Positions 27,201 through 37,620 of a DNA stretch of 64,000 nt are shown in pieces; position 1 is the stretch's first letter; the number at the start of each line of letters is the position of its first letter. The DNA is from Candidatus Epilinea brevis (lineage in GTDB: Bacteria > Chloroflexota > Anaerolineae > Epilineales > Epilineaceae): positions 62,001 to 126,000 of the forward strand of contig JADJUE010000008.1 in the NCBI GenBank assembly GCA_016710785.1. The letters run 5' to 3'. The notes beneath the pieces are model-generated. The model had not been told where the DNA came from, did no database searches, and saw only the letters and a program-made list of their open reading frames with translations. The position numbers and the translations under genes are program-made.

Positions 27201-28497
27201 GGCCGCCCCGCACCCGGTCGCCGGGGGCCACCAGGGGCTGCCAGCCTGAAGCCGGCAGGTAGACGTCCGTCCGCGATCCAAAGCGGATGAGCCCGTAGCG
27301 GTCCCCTTGAGCCAGCAGCTGACCCGGCCGCGTCCAGGTCACGATGCGCCGCGCCACCGCTCCCACCCGCTGGGCGACCACGCAAGGGCCGTGCAGGCCC
27401 TGGATGGTGGTGTAGCGTGCGATGTTGTGCTCCGCCGCCGGCGTGCCGGCATGCGCGTAGCCCCGTCCCTCGTCGAAGCTGCCCAGCACCTTGCCGGCCA
27501 CGGGGCTGCGGTTGACGTGGATGTCGGCCACCGACAGGAACACGGCGATCCGCAGCCATTCGCCGGCGCCCAGCCGTTCATCGCGCAGGGTCTCCACACC
27601 GAGTACCCGCCCGTCGGCGGCGGCCAGGGCCAGATCCGGGTCGCGGCGCACCCGGCGCTCGGGGTCGCGAAAGAAGGCGGTGGATCCGAGGCCCAGGAGC
27701 CCCAGGGCCAGGGAGCCGACCGCCGATCGCCCCGCCAGAGCCGCGGCCAGGATCAAGGGCGCGGCGATGAAGGGCAGGCCCGGGGTGGCGATGCCCCAGC
27801 CGGCCGGCAGAGCCAGGCGCCGGTCACGCTCCAGCGGCGCAAGTTCAAGGGCCGCCTCCGGCCGGGCCTCGCCGAAGCGCAGATGGTGTACCCAGGCCGG
27901 CGGGACGTTGCGCGGGATGAAGTCCCGCCGGAAGGCAAAGGGTGTCGCCTCGCGGTCCAGCACCGCGGCAGCGGCCCGCGCCTGCTCCCGGGCCGCATCA
28001 CGAAGGAAGGGCGCCTTGAGGCGCCGCAGGTAGGCGTATTCCAGATAGGACAGCACGCCGTCCGGCTGCAAGGCGTTGCGGTAGACGCCCAGGATCTGGG
28101 CGATGGTCTCCGGCCCGCGGTTGATGAAAGGGATGGTGGACACGATGCTGTGGAAGCGCTCGGCCGGATCCAGGCTGCAGATGTCCCCTTCGCGCAGCTC
28201 GATGCGCTCCCGGTGAGGCGCAAACACCGGATCTTCCGCCAGTCGCCGGCGCATGAAAGCGGCGAACTCCGGATGCAGCTCGTAGAGCAGCAACTGGTCC
28301 TCGGGGCGCATGTGCCGGGCGATCTCCACCGCGACCGCGCCGGTGCCGGTGCCCACCTCGAGAATGCGCCGCGGCCCGTCGCGTCTGAGCGCCTCGGAGG
28401 CCAGGGCGCGGGCGGTCGGGCGCCAGGTGGGGGTCAGGGAGCCGATCCGCAGGGCGTCGCGGCCAAAGTGGGTTAGGAAGTGGAGACGCTCTTGCAT
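27160..28497 (-). CDS. Phospholipid N-methyltransferase-phosphatidylserine decarboxylase fusion
   Basis: A 445-residue two-domain protein. Residues 1-215 are a PmtA-like SAM methyltransferase: FGRDALRIGSLTPTWR start, SAM motif ILEVGTGTGAVAVEI (45-59), STIPFIN and NVPPAWVHHLR, which is typical of bacterial phospholipid N-methyltransferases. Residues ~230-445 are a short-type phosphatidylserine decarboxylase: membrane hairpin, FFRDPERR (275-282), AAADGRV, SVADIHVNRSPVAG and the self-cleavage site RFGSRTD, where Ser408 would become the pyruvoyl group. The C-terminal ~30 residues follow the cleavage. Together with pssA this would turn PS into PE and methylated PE or PC. The two activities in one chain are unusual. 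Confidence 0.82.
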   Translation of the reverse strand: MQERLHFLTHFGRDALRIGSLTPTWRPTARALASEALRRDGPRRILEVGTGTGAVAVEIARHMRPEDQLLLYELHPEFAAFMRRRLAEDPVFAPHRERIELREGDICSLDPAERFHSIVSTIPFINRGPETIAQILGVYRNALQPDGVLSYLEYAYLRRLKAPFLRDAAREQARAAAAVLDREATPFAFRRDFIPRNVPPAWVHHLRFGEARPEAALELAPLERDRRLALPAGWGIATPGLPFIAAPLILAAALAGRSAVGSLALGLLGLGSTAFFRDPERRVRRDPDLALAAADGRVLGVETLRDERLGAGEWLRIAVFLSVADIHVNRSPVAGKVLGSFDEGRGYAHAGTPAAEHNIARYTTIQGLHGPCVVAQRVGAVARRIVTWTRPGQLLAQGDRYGLIRFGSRTDVYLPASGWQPLVAPGDRVRGGLTAIAKRADSAPR

Positions 28498-28581
28498 GGG
28501 TATGGCCTGATCTGTCGCGGGCTGCCGCCGATCGACGGCGGGGCATGGCAGGACGGGGCGGTCGTCAACGCCGGGCGGCGA

Positions 28582-28968
28582 TTACCACAGACTGCGCACC
28601 GGGTACTGGCGGATCAATTCATCCGGCGTCAACAGGACCATGCCTTCGGCAATGGCCTGGCAGACCAGCATCCGATCAAAAGGGTCTCTGTGCAGGTCGG
28701 GTAGTCGCAGTTCCTGCAGGCAGGCCTCCTCGGCGATCGGCAGCGGCAGGATGCCGTGGTCCGCGCGCAACCGCGGAATCAAACGGTCAGGCGCCTCCGG
28801 CAGGGGCAGACGGCCCAGTCGCCATTTGACGCTGACCTCCCATACCGACGCGGCACTCAGGTAGACGTCGTTCGCGGGTGACACAAAGGCATCTCGGGCG
28901 GCCACCGACAGCAACTCACTTCCGGAAACCACCCAGATGAAGGCGCAGGTGTCGAGCAGGATCTTCAA
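28582..28968 (-). CDS. PIN-domain toxin (VapC-like)
   Basis: A 128-residue PIN-domain ribonuclease of a type II toxin-antitoxin pair. Acidic active-site residues are visible in LLDTCAF (D6), SVWEVSVK and DPFDRML, with LLTPDELI near the end. The start is TTG 28968, which overlaps the antitoxin stop as TTGA; upstream in-frame starts lie inside the antitoxin gene. VapC toxins cut tRNA or other RNAs and are held by the partner protein. Confidence 0.85.
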   Translation of the reverse strand: MKILLDTCAFIWVVSGSELLSVAARDAFVSPANDVYLSAASVWEVSVKWRLGRLPLPEAPDRLIPRLRADHGILPLPIAEEACLQELRLPDLHRDPFDRMLVCQAIAEGMVLLTPDELIRQYPVRSLW

Positions 28969-29210
28969 GCGGATCGACCTTGAAACGCCTCCAGAATGTC
29001 CTCGGGCAGCGCGTCGAAGAAGCCTGCGGGCAGATCGATCTGTCCCCGAGCCAGCCCGATGGGGCGCGGTTCGGTCCGCTTTGGTGCCACGGCCCGGATC
29101 TCTGCGATCGGCACGTTTCGTCGGCACAACAGGATCACCTCTCCTCCCAGCAGACGGTCCAGGTACTGAGAGAGATGGGTCTTGGCTTCATGGATGTTGA
29201 GCTGAATCAT
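28965..29210 (-). CDS. Phd/YefM-family antitoxin
   Basis: An 81-residue antitoxin: N-terminal MIQLNIHEAKTHLSQYLDRL is the Phd/YefM DNA-binding fold, and the C-terminal ~35 residues (LPAGFFDALPEDILEAF) would wrap the toxin. It is immediately upstream of and overlapping the PIN toxin. Such pairs repress their own promoter; the AT-rich stretch just before the gene (TTATACTAAACC on the complementary strand region 29215-29226) is where it would bind. Confidence 0.85.
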   Translation of the reverse strand: MIQLNIHEAKTHLSQYLDRLLGGEVILLCRRNVPIAEIRAVAPKRTEPRPIGLARGQIDLPAGFFDALPEDILEAFQGRSA

Positions 29211-29253
29211 GACCTTATACTAAACCAGGTTGCCGGGTCCGTCAAAGTCGCAG

Positions 29254-29283
29254 TTGACAGACCACGGCCCGTCCGGCTATGCT
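29254..29283 (+). promoter_or_regulatory. Sigma-70-type promoter
   Basis: TTGACA (29254-29259), an 18-bp spacer, TATGCT (29278-29283), 86 bp ahead of the secreted-protein start at 29369. The -35 is a perfect consensus. Confidence 0.55.
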
Positions 29284-29368
29284 CCCGCGATGCGCGCCGT
29301 GCCGGTCTCATCGGCGTGCGCCGCGGGTTCTGGCGCCCTTCTACCGACGCTCTCGCAGGAGTCTTCCC

Positions 29369-30622
29369 ATGTTCCGCCCCGCCTTCCGCATCACCTTCGC
29401 GCTGACCGCCATCGGCCTGCTGTCCGCCGGGTCCGCTCTGGCCCAACCCACATCCCCCGGCGCACCGGAAGACATCGACCAGATGGAGGCCGCCCTGACC
29501 CTGGTGGACGGCGGCGACCATCTGCTGGCCTGGAGCCAGGAGATCAGCGCCACCGGCCAGATCCGCATCAAGCACCTGGAGAATGGCGTCAACGATCTGG
29601 CGCGCTCCAAGCACCTGGGCCAGCCCTTTGGGCGCTCGGGCATCCCGGGCTGGCAGGCGGGCGACCAACGCTCACCGGCCTTCGGACCTGGCTTCCTGGT
29701 ATGGGCCGAGAAGCGGCCGGGCGGGGCAGACTTCGACCTCTACGCCCAGCGTCACGGTCTGGCCGGGACGGCCGTCGGCAACCCCATCCTGGTGTTGGAG
29801 CGGCCGGGCGACCAGATCCGTCCGGCGGTGGCCGCGGACCGTTCCGGTGAGTTGATGCTGGTCTGGAGCGAGTTCGGGGCCACCAACGGTATGGACATCT
29901 GGGGCCTGCGTCTGAGCAATGCCCTGATGCCGCGCGGTGCGCCCTTCGCCATCGCCGCCGGGGCCTCCAACGCCGGCGATCCCACGATCGCCGCGGACCC
30001 CTCCAGCGGCGACGGCTTCCTGGTGGTCTGGGTGGACGACCGCGCCGGCGCCGGTGAGGCGGACCTCTACGGCGTGACCGTTCACCGCAGCGGCGTCCTC
30101 AAGCGCCCGGGTGCCACCGCAGAGATGGCCTTGGTCGCCGGCCCCGGCCACAGCCTGGCCCCCAGCCTGACCGTGGACGCCGACAGCAGCGCCGAGGTCA
30201 TCGGTCTCCTGGCCTGGCAGATGGTCCCGCCGGCCGACGCCCACATGAGCATCCACATCGAGGCCCAGCGCCTGCGATCCAACGGCCTCTTCTACGGCCG
30301 CCCCTTCGCCGTCCGCCCCAGCCTCTTCTTCGACCTCATGCCCGCGGTGGCCCCGCGCCAGCCGGAAGGCTGGCTGGCGGTGTGGTCGCGGTCGGGGAAT
30401 TTCATGCCGCCGGAGAAGGTGGACGGCATCTACTCATGGCTGCGGCGTTCATCTTCATCGGATCCGCGACAGGCCACCGAAACACCGGTCCCCACTTCCG
30501 CCGCTCCGACAGCTACGGCTGCCGTCCCCACCCCGGTCCCGGACAGCCTGGACCTCTGGGGCGTGACGATCGACCGCAACGCGCGGGTCGGTCGTCCGGC
30601 GCGGCCGGTGGCGGAGGACTGA
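29369..30622 (+). CDS. Secreted repeat (beta-propeller-like) protein
   Basis: A 417-residue protein with CAGGAG before ATG 29369 and a signal peptide ending at GSALAQ. The mature part repeats a ~60-residue unit with a hydrophobic strand ending in Trp (LLAWSQE, FLVWAEK, MLVWSEF, LVVWVDD, LLAWQMV, LAVWSRS), each about where a blade strand is expected, so a propeller is likely. A Thr/Ala/Pro linker follows near residue 375, then a short tail DLWGVTIDRNAR. No catalytic site or known family is recognised. It is read from its own promoter. Confidence 0.65.
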   Translation: MFRPAFRITFALTAIGLLSAGSALAQPTSPGAPEDIDQMEAALTLVDGGDHLLAWSQEISATGQIRIKHLENGVNDLARSKHLGQPFGRSGIPGWQAGDQRSPAFGPGFLVWAEKRPGGADFDLYAQRHGLAGTAVGNPILVLERPGDQIRPAVAADRSGELMLVWSEFGATNGMDIWGLRLSNALMPRGAPFAIAAGASNAGDPTIAADPSSGDGFLVVWVDDRAGAGEADLYGVTVHRSGVLKRPGATAEMALVAGPGHSLAPSLTVDADSSAEVIGLLAWQMVPPADAHMSIHIEAQRLRSNGLFYGRPFAVRPSLFFDLMPAVAPRQPEGWLAVWSRSGNFMPPEKVDGIYSWLRRSSSSDPRQATETPVPTSAAPTATAAVPTPVPDSLDLWGVTIDRNARVGRPARPVAED

Positions 30623-30684
30623 GGGCAGGTCAGCGGACAGCGAACCGACGGCAGGCGCCGGGCAGGCGCCCAGGTTGATGGTCT

Positions 30685-30755
30685 GTAGGGGCGAAGCATC
30701 CGCCGCATCAGGGTCCGGTTCCCCGGGTTCTTGGTGACGGATGCTTCGCCCCTAC
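30685..30755. repeat. Long inverted repeat, MITE/REP-like
   Basis: GTAGGGGCGAAGCATCCG (30685-30702) and its exact complement (30738-30755) flank a 35-bp centre. Elements starting GTAGGGGCGAAGC are, from general knowledge, scattered between genes in many Chloroflexota and cyanobacteria. It lies between two convergent genes and could also act as a bidirectional terminator. The rest of 30623-30817 shows nothing else. Confidence 0.75.
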
Positions 30756-30817
30756 GCATTCCACCTGTACCCGGATCCCGCGTGCCGACTGCCCCGACCT
30801 AGCCCTCCCGAACGCCG

Positions 30818-31324
30818 CTACCCCCGACACACCGCCACCGCCCACGCCAGCGCCGCCTCCGCCGCCTGCACCCGCACGGCGGCGCGATCTCCCGCAAAGT
30901 AGAAGCGGCGCGCGGACAAGGCATCGCCCGGGCCCGCCATGCCGATCCACACCGTGCCCACCGGCTTGTCCGCCGAGCCGCCCCCCGGTCCCGCGATGCC
31001 GGTGACGCTGAGCGCCAGGTCAGCCCCCAGCCGGCGGCGGATGCCGTCGGCCATGGCCAGGGCCACCGGCTCGCTGACCGCGCCCTTTTCCGCCAGCAGG
31101 TCCGCCCCGACGCCGAGCAGGGCGGTCTTGGCCGTGTTGGCGTAACTGACCACGCCGCCCAGGACGTAGTCGGAACTGCCCGGCACCTCGGTGAGCAGCG
31201 CGGCGATCAGGCCGCCCGTGCAGCTCTCGGCCGTGGCGATGGTCAGGCCGCGCGCACGCATGACCGGACCGAGGTCCGCGGCCAGCAGGCGAACCCGCTC
31301 CAGGTCGCCCTGTGCTTCAGGCAT
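30818..31324 (-). CDS. pncC: Nicotinamide-nucleotide amidohydrolase (CinA C-terminal type)
   Basis: A 168-residue stand-alone CinA C-domain. It hydrolyses NMN to nicotinate mononucleotide in NAD salvage. Motifs: ATAESCTGGLIAALLT near the N-terminus (catalytic Ser/Thr region) and SVTGIAGPGGGSADKPVGTV. GGGAGGAAT precedes the ATG. It diverges from pckA; the 128 bp between them has an extended -10-like TGCTACACT (31352-31360) facing pckA. Confidence 0.9.
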   Translation of the reverse strand: MPEAQGDLERVRLLAADLGPVMRARGLTIATAESCTGGLIAALLTEVPGSSDYVLGGVVSYANTAKTALLGVGADLLAEKGAVSEPVALAMADGIRRRLGADLALSVTGIAGPGGGSADKPVGTVWIGMAGPGDALSARRFYFAGDRAAVRVQAAEAALAWAVAVCRG

Positions 31325-31452
31325 GGTATTCCTCCCCTCCTGAGCCCCTTATGCTACACTGCCCCGCTTTGGGAGGGCAGGCCGCGCCCTCCCCCGCCGG
31401 CCATCCCGCGCCGCGGTACCATCGCATTCGGTCAGAGCGAGAGGAAGTCTCC

Positions 31453-33039
<1,587 letters not shown>

Positions 33040-33094
33040 GGATTGCCCCCTCTCCGCGCTCATGCGCTTCTGGTACGGTTCTGACACCCGCTGA

Positions 33095-33123
33095 TTCAAC
33101 ATGCCGGACGCATAGGCTATGAT
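33095..33123 (+). promoter_or_regulatory. Candidate sigma-70 promoter for ftsH
   Basis: TTCAAC (33095-33100), a 17-bp spacer, TATGAT (33118-33123), 121 bp before the ftsH start. Nothing else is visible in 33040-33243. Confidence 0.45.
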
Positions 33124-33243
33124 TGAGGTCAGCATGTCATGATGCGGTCGGCTGCTGCATCCGGTGGCCGGGACTACTCGTATGCGCGCCATCGGGGCTG
33201 CGCTGCCTTGCGGCGTTGCTAGCGGCGCCACGGTCAGAAAGCG

Positions 33244-35100
33244 ATGATGAAAGCCACCCTACCTACCCCCGGACGCGGCTGGTTGATCTGGGCTGTGATT
33301 CTCTTCGGCCTGGGCATTCTGGCGCTCAGCGCGGTCTCGGCGCAGGTCAATCCCCGCATGGGCCTGAGCGAGTTGACGACGGCCGTACGCGCCGGCAAGG
33401 TGAGCAGCATCACCATCAGCGGCGATGAGAGCCGCGCCGTGATCGAGCTCAAGGAGCCGGCCGGTGCCAAGCGGCTGGTCCGCAAAGAGCGAGGCACGGA
33501 CAAACTGCTGGAGCAGGCCGGGCTCACGGTCCAGGATCTGCAGAAGAACGACGTGAGCTACGCCATCTCGCCCACCAGCAGCCTCGCGGGACTGGGTCCG
33601 CTGCTCACCACCCTCATCCCCTTCCTGCTCATGGTCGGCTTCATCGTGTTCATGATGCGCCAGGCCCAGGCCGGCAACAACCAGGCCATGGCTTTCGGGC
33701 GCAGTCGCGCGCGGCTGATGACCGGCGACACGCCTACCGTCACCTTCGCCGACGTGGCGGGAGTGGATGAGGCCAAACAGGAGTTGGCGGAGGTGGTTGA
33801 GTTCCTCCGCGAACCGGACAAGTTCGTGGCCCTGGGCGCGCGCATCCCCAAGGGCGTCCTGATGGTGGGCCCGCCCGGCTGCGGCAAGACCCTGATGGCC
33901 CGCGCGGTGGCCGGCGAGGCCGGCGTGCCCTTCTTCTCCATCTCCGGATCGGAGTTCGTGGAGATGTTCGTGGGTGTGGGCGCCAGCCGTGTGCGGGACC
34001 TCTTCGAGCAGGCCAAGAAGCACAGCCCCTGCATCGTCTTCGTGGACGAGATCGACGCCGTTGGCCGGCAACGCGGCGCGGGCCTGGGCGGCAGCCATGA
34101 CGAGCGGGAGCAGACCCTCAACCAGATCCTGGTGGAGATGGACGGCTTCGATTCGGACACCAACGTCATCATCGTTGCCGCCACCAATCGGCCCGACATC
34201 CTGGACCCCGCCCTCCTGCGCCCCGGCCGCTTCGACCGCCGCGTGGTGATCGACCGGCCCGACATGCGCGGCCGCACGGCCATTCTGGGCATCCACTCCA
34301 AGGGCAAGCCCCTGGCCAAGGACGTGGATCTGGAGCGTATGGCGGCGCTGTCCATCGGCTTCTCCGGGGCCGACCTGGAGAACCTGGTCAACGAGTCGGC
34401 CATCATGGCCGCCCGGCGCAACGCCCGCAGCATCCGCATGGCCGACTTCGAGGAAGCCCTGGACAAGGTCCGTTTCGGCCCGGCGCGCCGCAGCCGGGTG
34501 GTGAGCCAGAAGGAGCTGGAGGTGACGGCCTACCACGAGGCCGGCCACGCGGTGGTGGCCCATGTCATTCCCGAATGCGATCCGGTCCACAAGGTCACCA
34601 TCGTTCCCCGCGGCATGGCCGGTGGCCTGACCTTCTTCCTGCCCGAAGAGGACCGCTACCTGCAAAGCCGGACCCGTTTCCGCGCCGGCCTGGCGGCGGC
34701 TCTGGGCGGCCGGGTGGCCGAAGAGCTGATCTTCGGCGAGGTCACCACCGGCGCTTCCAGCGATCTGGAATACGTCACGCGCACGGCCCGCGACATGGTC
34801 ACCCGCTACGGCATGAGCGAGGCCATGGGTCCAATGACCTTCGGGCAGAAGCAGGAACTGGTCTTCCTGGGCCGGGAACTGAGCGAGCAGCGCAACTACT
34901 CCGAGGCCGTGGCCAGGCAGATCGACGCGGAGGTGCGCCGCCTGGTAGGCGACGCCCTGGTGCGCACGCGCGAGCTGCTGCAGACCAACCTGGACCGTCT
35001 GCACCTCGTGGCCAAGAAGCTGTTGGAAGTGGAGACCCTGGATCGCACGGATTTCGAAGCGTTGATGGAAACGCCGGCAACCGCGGCGGTGCCGGCCTGA
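33244..35100 (+). CDS. ftsH: ATP-dependent zinc metalloprotease FtsH
   Basis: A 618-residue membrane protease for quality control of membrane and regulatory proteins. Two membrane helices bracket a periplasmic/extracytoplasmic domain (residues ~12-32 and ~115-137). The AAA domain has Walker A GPPGCGKT (209-216), Walker B CIVFVDEID and the second region of homology ATNRPDILDPALLRPGRFDR. The zinc site is HEAGH (431-435) with a third ligand in TTGASSDLE. It is full-length and ends at a Pro/Ala tail. The lipoprotein gene starts 10 nt downstream. Confidence 0.96.
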   Translation: MMKATLPTPGRGWLIWAVILFGLGILALSAVSAQVNPRMGLSELTTAVRAGKVSSITISGDESRAVIELKEPAGAKRLVRKERGTDKLLEQAGLTVQDLQKNDVSYAISPTSSLAGLGPLLTTLIPFLLMVGFIVFMMRQAQAGNNQAMAFGRSRARLMTGDTPTVTFADVAGVDEAKQELAEVVEFLREPDKFVALGARIPKGVLMVGPPGCGKTLMARAVAGEAGVPFFSISGSEFVEMFVGVGASRVRDLFEQAKKHSPCIVFVDEIDAVGRQRGAGLGGSHDEREQTLNQILVEMDGFDSDTNVIIVAATNRPDILDPALLRPGRFDRRVVIDRPDMRGRTAILGIHSKGKPLAKDVDLERMAALSIGFSGADLENLVNESAIMAARRNARSIRMADFEEALDKVRFGPARRSRVVSQKELEVTAYHEAGHAVVAHVIPECDPVHKVTIVPRGMAGGLTFFLPEEDRYLQSRTRFRAGLAAALGGRVAEELIFGEVTTGASSDLEYVTRTARDMVTRYGMSEAMGPMTFGQKQELVFLGRELSEQRNYSEAVARQIDAEVRRLVGDALVRTRELLQTNLDRLHLVAKKLLEVETLDRTDFEALMETPATAAVPA

Positions 35101-35110
35101 CCCGGCGCCG

Positions 35111-35887
35111 GTGACCCTCTTCTCGCGGACGAGGTCAGTGGTTCGAACGGTCACGTTCCTGTTGCTGTCTCTCGCGCTTGTGGGCTGCGGGCTGTGGACG
35201 GCCCGGTCGCGCAGCCGCGTCCCGGCCCCGACGACGGATTCCAGCCCCGGCTCCATCGCGGCGGCGACGGCGACGGCGCCGGCGGCCGCCGCAGGGCTTC
35301 GGTCAACCGACGCCATGCCGACCGTCGTGGCGCCAGCTGTCGCAACACCTTCCGGAACGACGAAACCCATGACAGCGGCCCCCGCTTCACAGCCGCCGAC
35401 GCCCGCTGTGGACCGGGCGACCACGGAAGCGCCGGCATCCGCGCCGGCCGACGCCCTGCGGCTGGGCCAGGGCGCGCAGGGCGGCCGACTGGGCGCCATC
35501 TATGAATTGGTGGGGCTCCGGACGGGCGAGCATGGCGCCTTCACCCGCGCGGTCTGGGAGCTGGCGACCGCCGACCAGACCCAAGGTCAGTCGGAGCCGC
35601 TCTGGGAAGTCGTGCAACAGCGCAACGACCAGGAGCCCAAGGCCGCCGGCATCCTGGACGGCAGCTGCCACATCCGCCTGCGCCTGGCGGACACCTATGC
35701 CATGAACTTCGTGGGCTCGCTGCGGCTGGACGCCCCCGCCGGGGCAGCGATCAACGGCATCCGCATCCTCCCCATGGAAGACGACAGCAGTCTGGTCTTC
35801 GCCGTCGACCTGGCCGAGCCGGCACCCTACACCGTGACCGTGTTGCAGGCGCCGCTGCGCATCGTGCTCGACGTCTACCGGCCCTGA
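35111..35887 (+). CDS. Lipoprotein with AMIN-like domain
   Basis: A 258-residue protein with lipobox LALVGC (Cys26), followed by a ~90-residue Thr/Ala/Pro linker. The C-terminal ~130 residues form a beta-rich domain (GAIYELVGLRTGEHGAFTRAVWEL ... APLRIVLDVYRP) whose start and end resemble AMIN-like domains, which bind peptidoglycan or localise envelope enzymes. GTG/ATG choice: the start at 35111 gives a sound signal peptide and is 10 nt after ftsH, so the two are probably co-transcribed. Its 3' end overlaps the convergent methyltransferase gene by 13 nt. Confidence 0.65.
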   Translation: MTLFSRTRSVVRTVTFLLLSLALVGCGLWTARSRSRVPAPTTDSSPGSIAAATATAPAAAAGLRSTDAMPTVVAPAVATPSGTTKPMTAAPASQPPTPAVDRATTEAPASAPADALRLGQGAQGGRLGAIYELVGLRTGEHGAFTRAVWELATADQTQGQSEPLWEVVQQRNDQEPKAAGILDGSCHIRLRLADTYAMNFVGSLRLDAPAGAAINGIRILPMEDDSSLVFAVDLAEPAPYTVTVLQAPLRIVLDVYRP

Positions 35888-37017
35888 CCCCCATCGCCCT
35901 CTGCCGCAGCACCCTCTTCCACTGACCCCGGCAAGGGGGATTCAGCGGGGGCAAGCGCATCCTTGCGCCGCACCGCCAACACCGCGATCTTCGTGCTGTG
36001 GTTGAAGGGCGCCGGGTCCGTGATGTCGGCGACCACGCGGGTCTCCGGATAACCGGTGAAATCCGCGTCCACGTCGATGCGCCGCTCCAGGCGCAGGTAG
36101 CCGTCGGCGCAGACCTGCTCCAGCACGGCCGTGTAGGCCGCGCCGCTCACGTAGACCGCGTTGTTGACGGCCACCAGATGACCGCCGTCGGCCACCAGTG
36201 GGCGCACCTTGTTGATGAGCGCCAACCCGCCATCCGCCAGATCCACCTGGCTGCGCGCCCCGCCGGCGAAGAAGGGCGGGTCGATGATCACGCAGTCGAA
36301 GGTGGTCCCAGCTCGCCGCAACCTGGCCGTCAGGTCCCAGAAGTCGCCGCTCAAGAACGCGTCCCGTTGGATGGTCAGGCCGCCCAGGGTGTAGGAGGTC
36401 TTGGCGACGTTGAGGGCGGCGCGGCTGCGGTCCAGCTGCAGCACCCGCTCGGCGCCGCCGGCCAGGGCCGCCACGCCCAGGCTGCCGGTGTAGGCGAAGC
36501 AGTTGAGCACCGTGCGGCCGCGCAGGTTGGATCGCGCCCAGGCGCGCAGGCCCCGGGTGTCCAGGTACAGGCCGCAGTCATGCCCGCCCAGGATGTCGAG
36601 GGCGTAGCGCACACCGTCCTCGCGCACCCAGGGCGCGGGGCGATCGCCGAGCAGCAGGCGGCCGTGTCGCTCCTCCTGACCCTCGGCATGACGGGCCTTG
36701 ACCACCGCCGCCGTCAGCCAGGGCAACGCCTCGCGGTAGAAGGCCAGGGCCTCCGCGACGGCTGCCTCGCCGTTGGGCGCCGGATCGGCATGGTTGTGCA
36801 GCACCAGGGTGGCGCCGTAGAGGTCCACGACCAGCCGCGGGCAGCCCTCGGCAAAACCGTTGAAGAGCCGGATGGCGGCCTCATGCCGCGGGTCCGCGTC
36901 AAGGCGAGCGGTGCGCGGGGCGAGCGCGGCGGCCAGGAGGCCACCAAGGTCCGCGACGGACGAAAGGTCGGAAGGCTGGATGGGCAGGGAGGCGGGCTCC
37001 GGATCAGGTGAGGTCAT
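35875..37017 (-). CDS. RlmI/RlmK-like SAM-dependent methyltransferase lacking PUA
   Basis: A protein of ~380 residues. The N-terminal region has a RlmI-like central fold (NGFAEGCPRLVVDLYGATLV), and the Rossmann part has NCFAYTGSLGVAALAGG (SAM) with IIDPPFFAGG, which is the DPP(F/K)F catalytic motif of rRNA base methyltransferases. Unlike rlmI at 11340 there is no PUA domain, and the post-motif cysteine loop is replaced by LVAVNNAVYV. It may act on rRNA; the base is not predictable. The start is uncertain: ATG 37017 is chosen over one 48 nt upstream. Confidence 0.75.
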   Translation of the reverse strand: MTSPDPEPASLPIQPSDLSSVADLGGLLAAALAPRTARLDADPRHEAAIRLFNGFAEGCPRLVVDLYGATLVLHNHADPAPNGEAAVAEALAFYREALPWLTAAVVKARHAEGQEERHGRLLLGDRPAPWVREDGVRYALDILGGHDCGLYLDTRGLRAWARSNLRGRTVLNCFAYTGSLGVAALAGGAERVLQLDRSRAALNVAKTSYTLGGLTIQRDAFLSGDFWDLTARLRRAGTTFDCVIIDPPFFAGGARSQVDLADGGLALINKVRPLVADGGHLVAVNNAVYVSGAAYTAVLEQVCADGYLRLERRIDVDADFTGYPETRVVADITDPAPFNHSTKIAVLAVRRKDALAPAESPLPGSVEEGAAAEGDGGQGR

Positions 37018-37071
37018 GGGACGAATGATAGGCGACGGGGCGGCTGACAGCGACCGCCCCGTCACATCCCA

Positions 37072-37620
37072 TCAGCCGTCGTCGTCGCTTTCGTCCGCTT
37101 CCGTCTCGCCACCGGTTTCGCCGCCGGCGTCGCCCGTCGTCGCCCCGGCTCCCTCGCCGCCCGCGTCCGGCTGGGCGTAGAGCGCGGCCGCGCCATGCTG
37201 GTAGGCCAACTCCCCGCCGCTGGCTCCGGACTGCCAGGCGGCCGCCACCAGGGCCACCGCGCCAACCGTCCCCAGCACACGGGCACGACGGCCCCAGCTG
37301 CCGGAGAGGATACCGCCGGCCATCACGACCAGCAGCACACCGGAGAGGATCATCAGCCGCTCTCCGGCCTCCTCGTGCTCCTCGAAAGCCTGCTCGGAGA
37401 CGCGGTCCTCGACCTTCTCCTCCTGCTGCTTGCCGGTCTGGACCGCGGTCCAGGCGCTCAGGGCCAAGAGGGCGGAGAGGAGGAGGACGGGCTGCCAGGC
37501 CCGGCGCCCGTCGACGCCCCGGCGGATGTACGCCAGGGCCGCCAAGGCTACCAAGGGCAGGAAGATAGCGATCACGATGGGGAAGTGGACAACAGCGGGG
37601 TGGAGCGGTTCAGGGATCAT
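37072..37620 (-). CDS. DUF2231 family membrane protein
   Basis: A 182-residue protein starting MIPEPLHPAVVHFPIVIAIF, the characteristic LHP...HFP start of DUF2231, whose members are predicted heme- or electron-linked membrane proteins. Four hydrophobic helices follow. A coiled, charged segment (QQEEKVEDRVSEQAFEEHEEAGER) lies between helices 2 and 3. The C-terminal 45 residues are Gly/Glu/Asp-rich. AAAGGAC lies 8 nt before ATG 37620, so I prefer it to ATG 37638. The region 37621-37856 upstream holds no other gene. Confidence 0.78.
   Translation of the reverse strand: MIPEPLHPAVVHFPIVIAIFLPLVALAALAYIRRGVDGRRAWQPVLLLSALLALSAWTAVQTGKQQEEKVEDRVSEQAFEEHEEAGERLMILSGVLLVVMAGGILSGSWGRRARVLGTVGAVALVAAAWQSGASGGELAYQHGAAALYAQPDAGGEGAGATTGDAGGETGGETEADESDDDG

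Noticed and set aside
33259..35499. 746-residue ORF on the minus strand
   Set aside because: Shadow of ftsH, which has full motif support.
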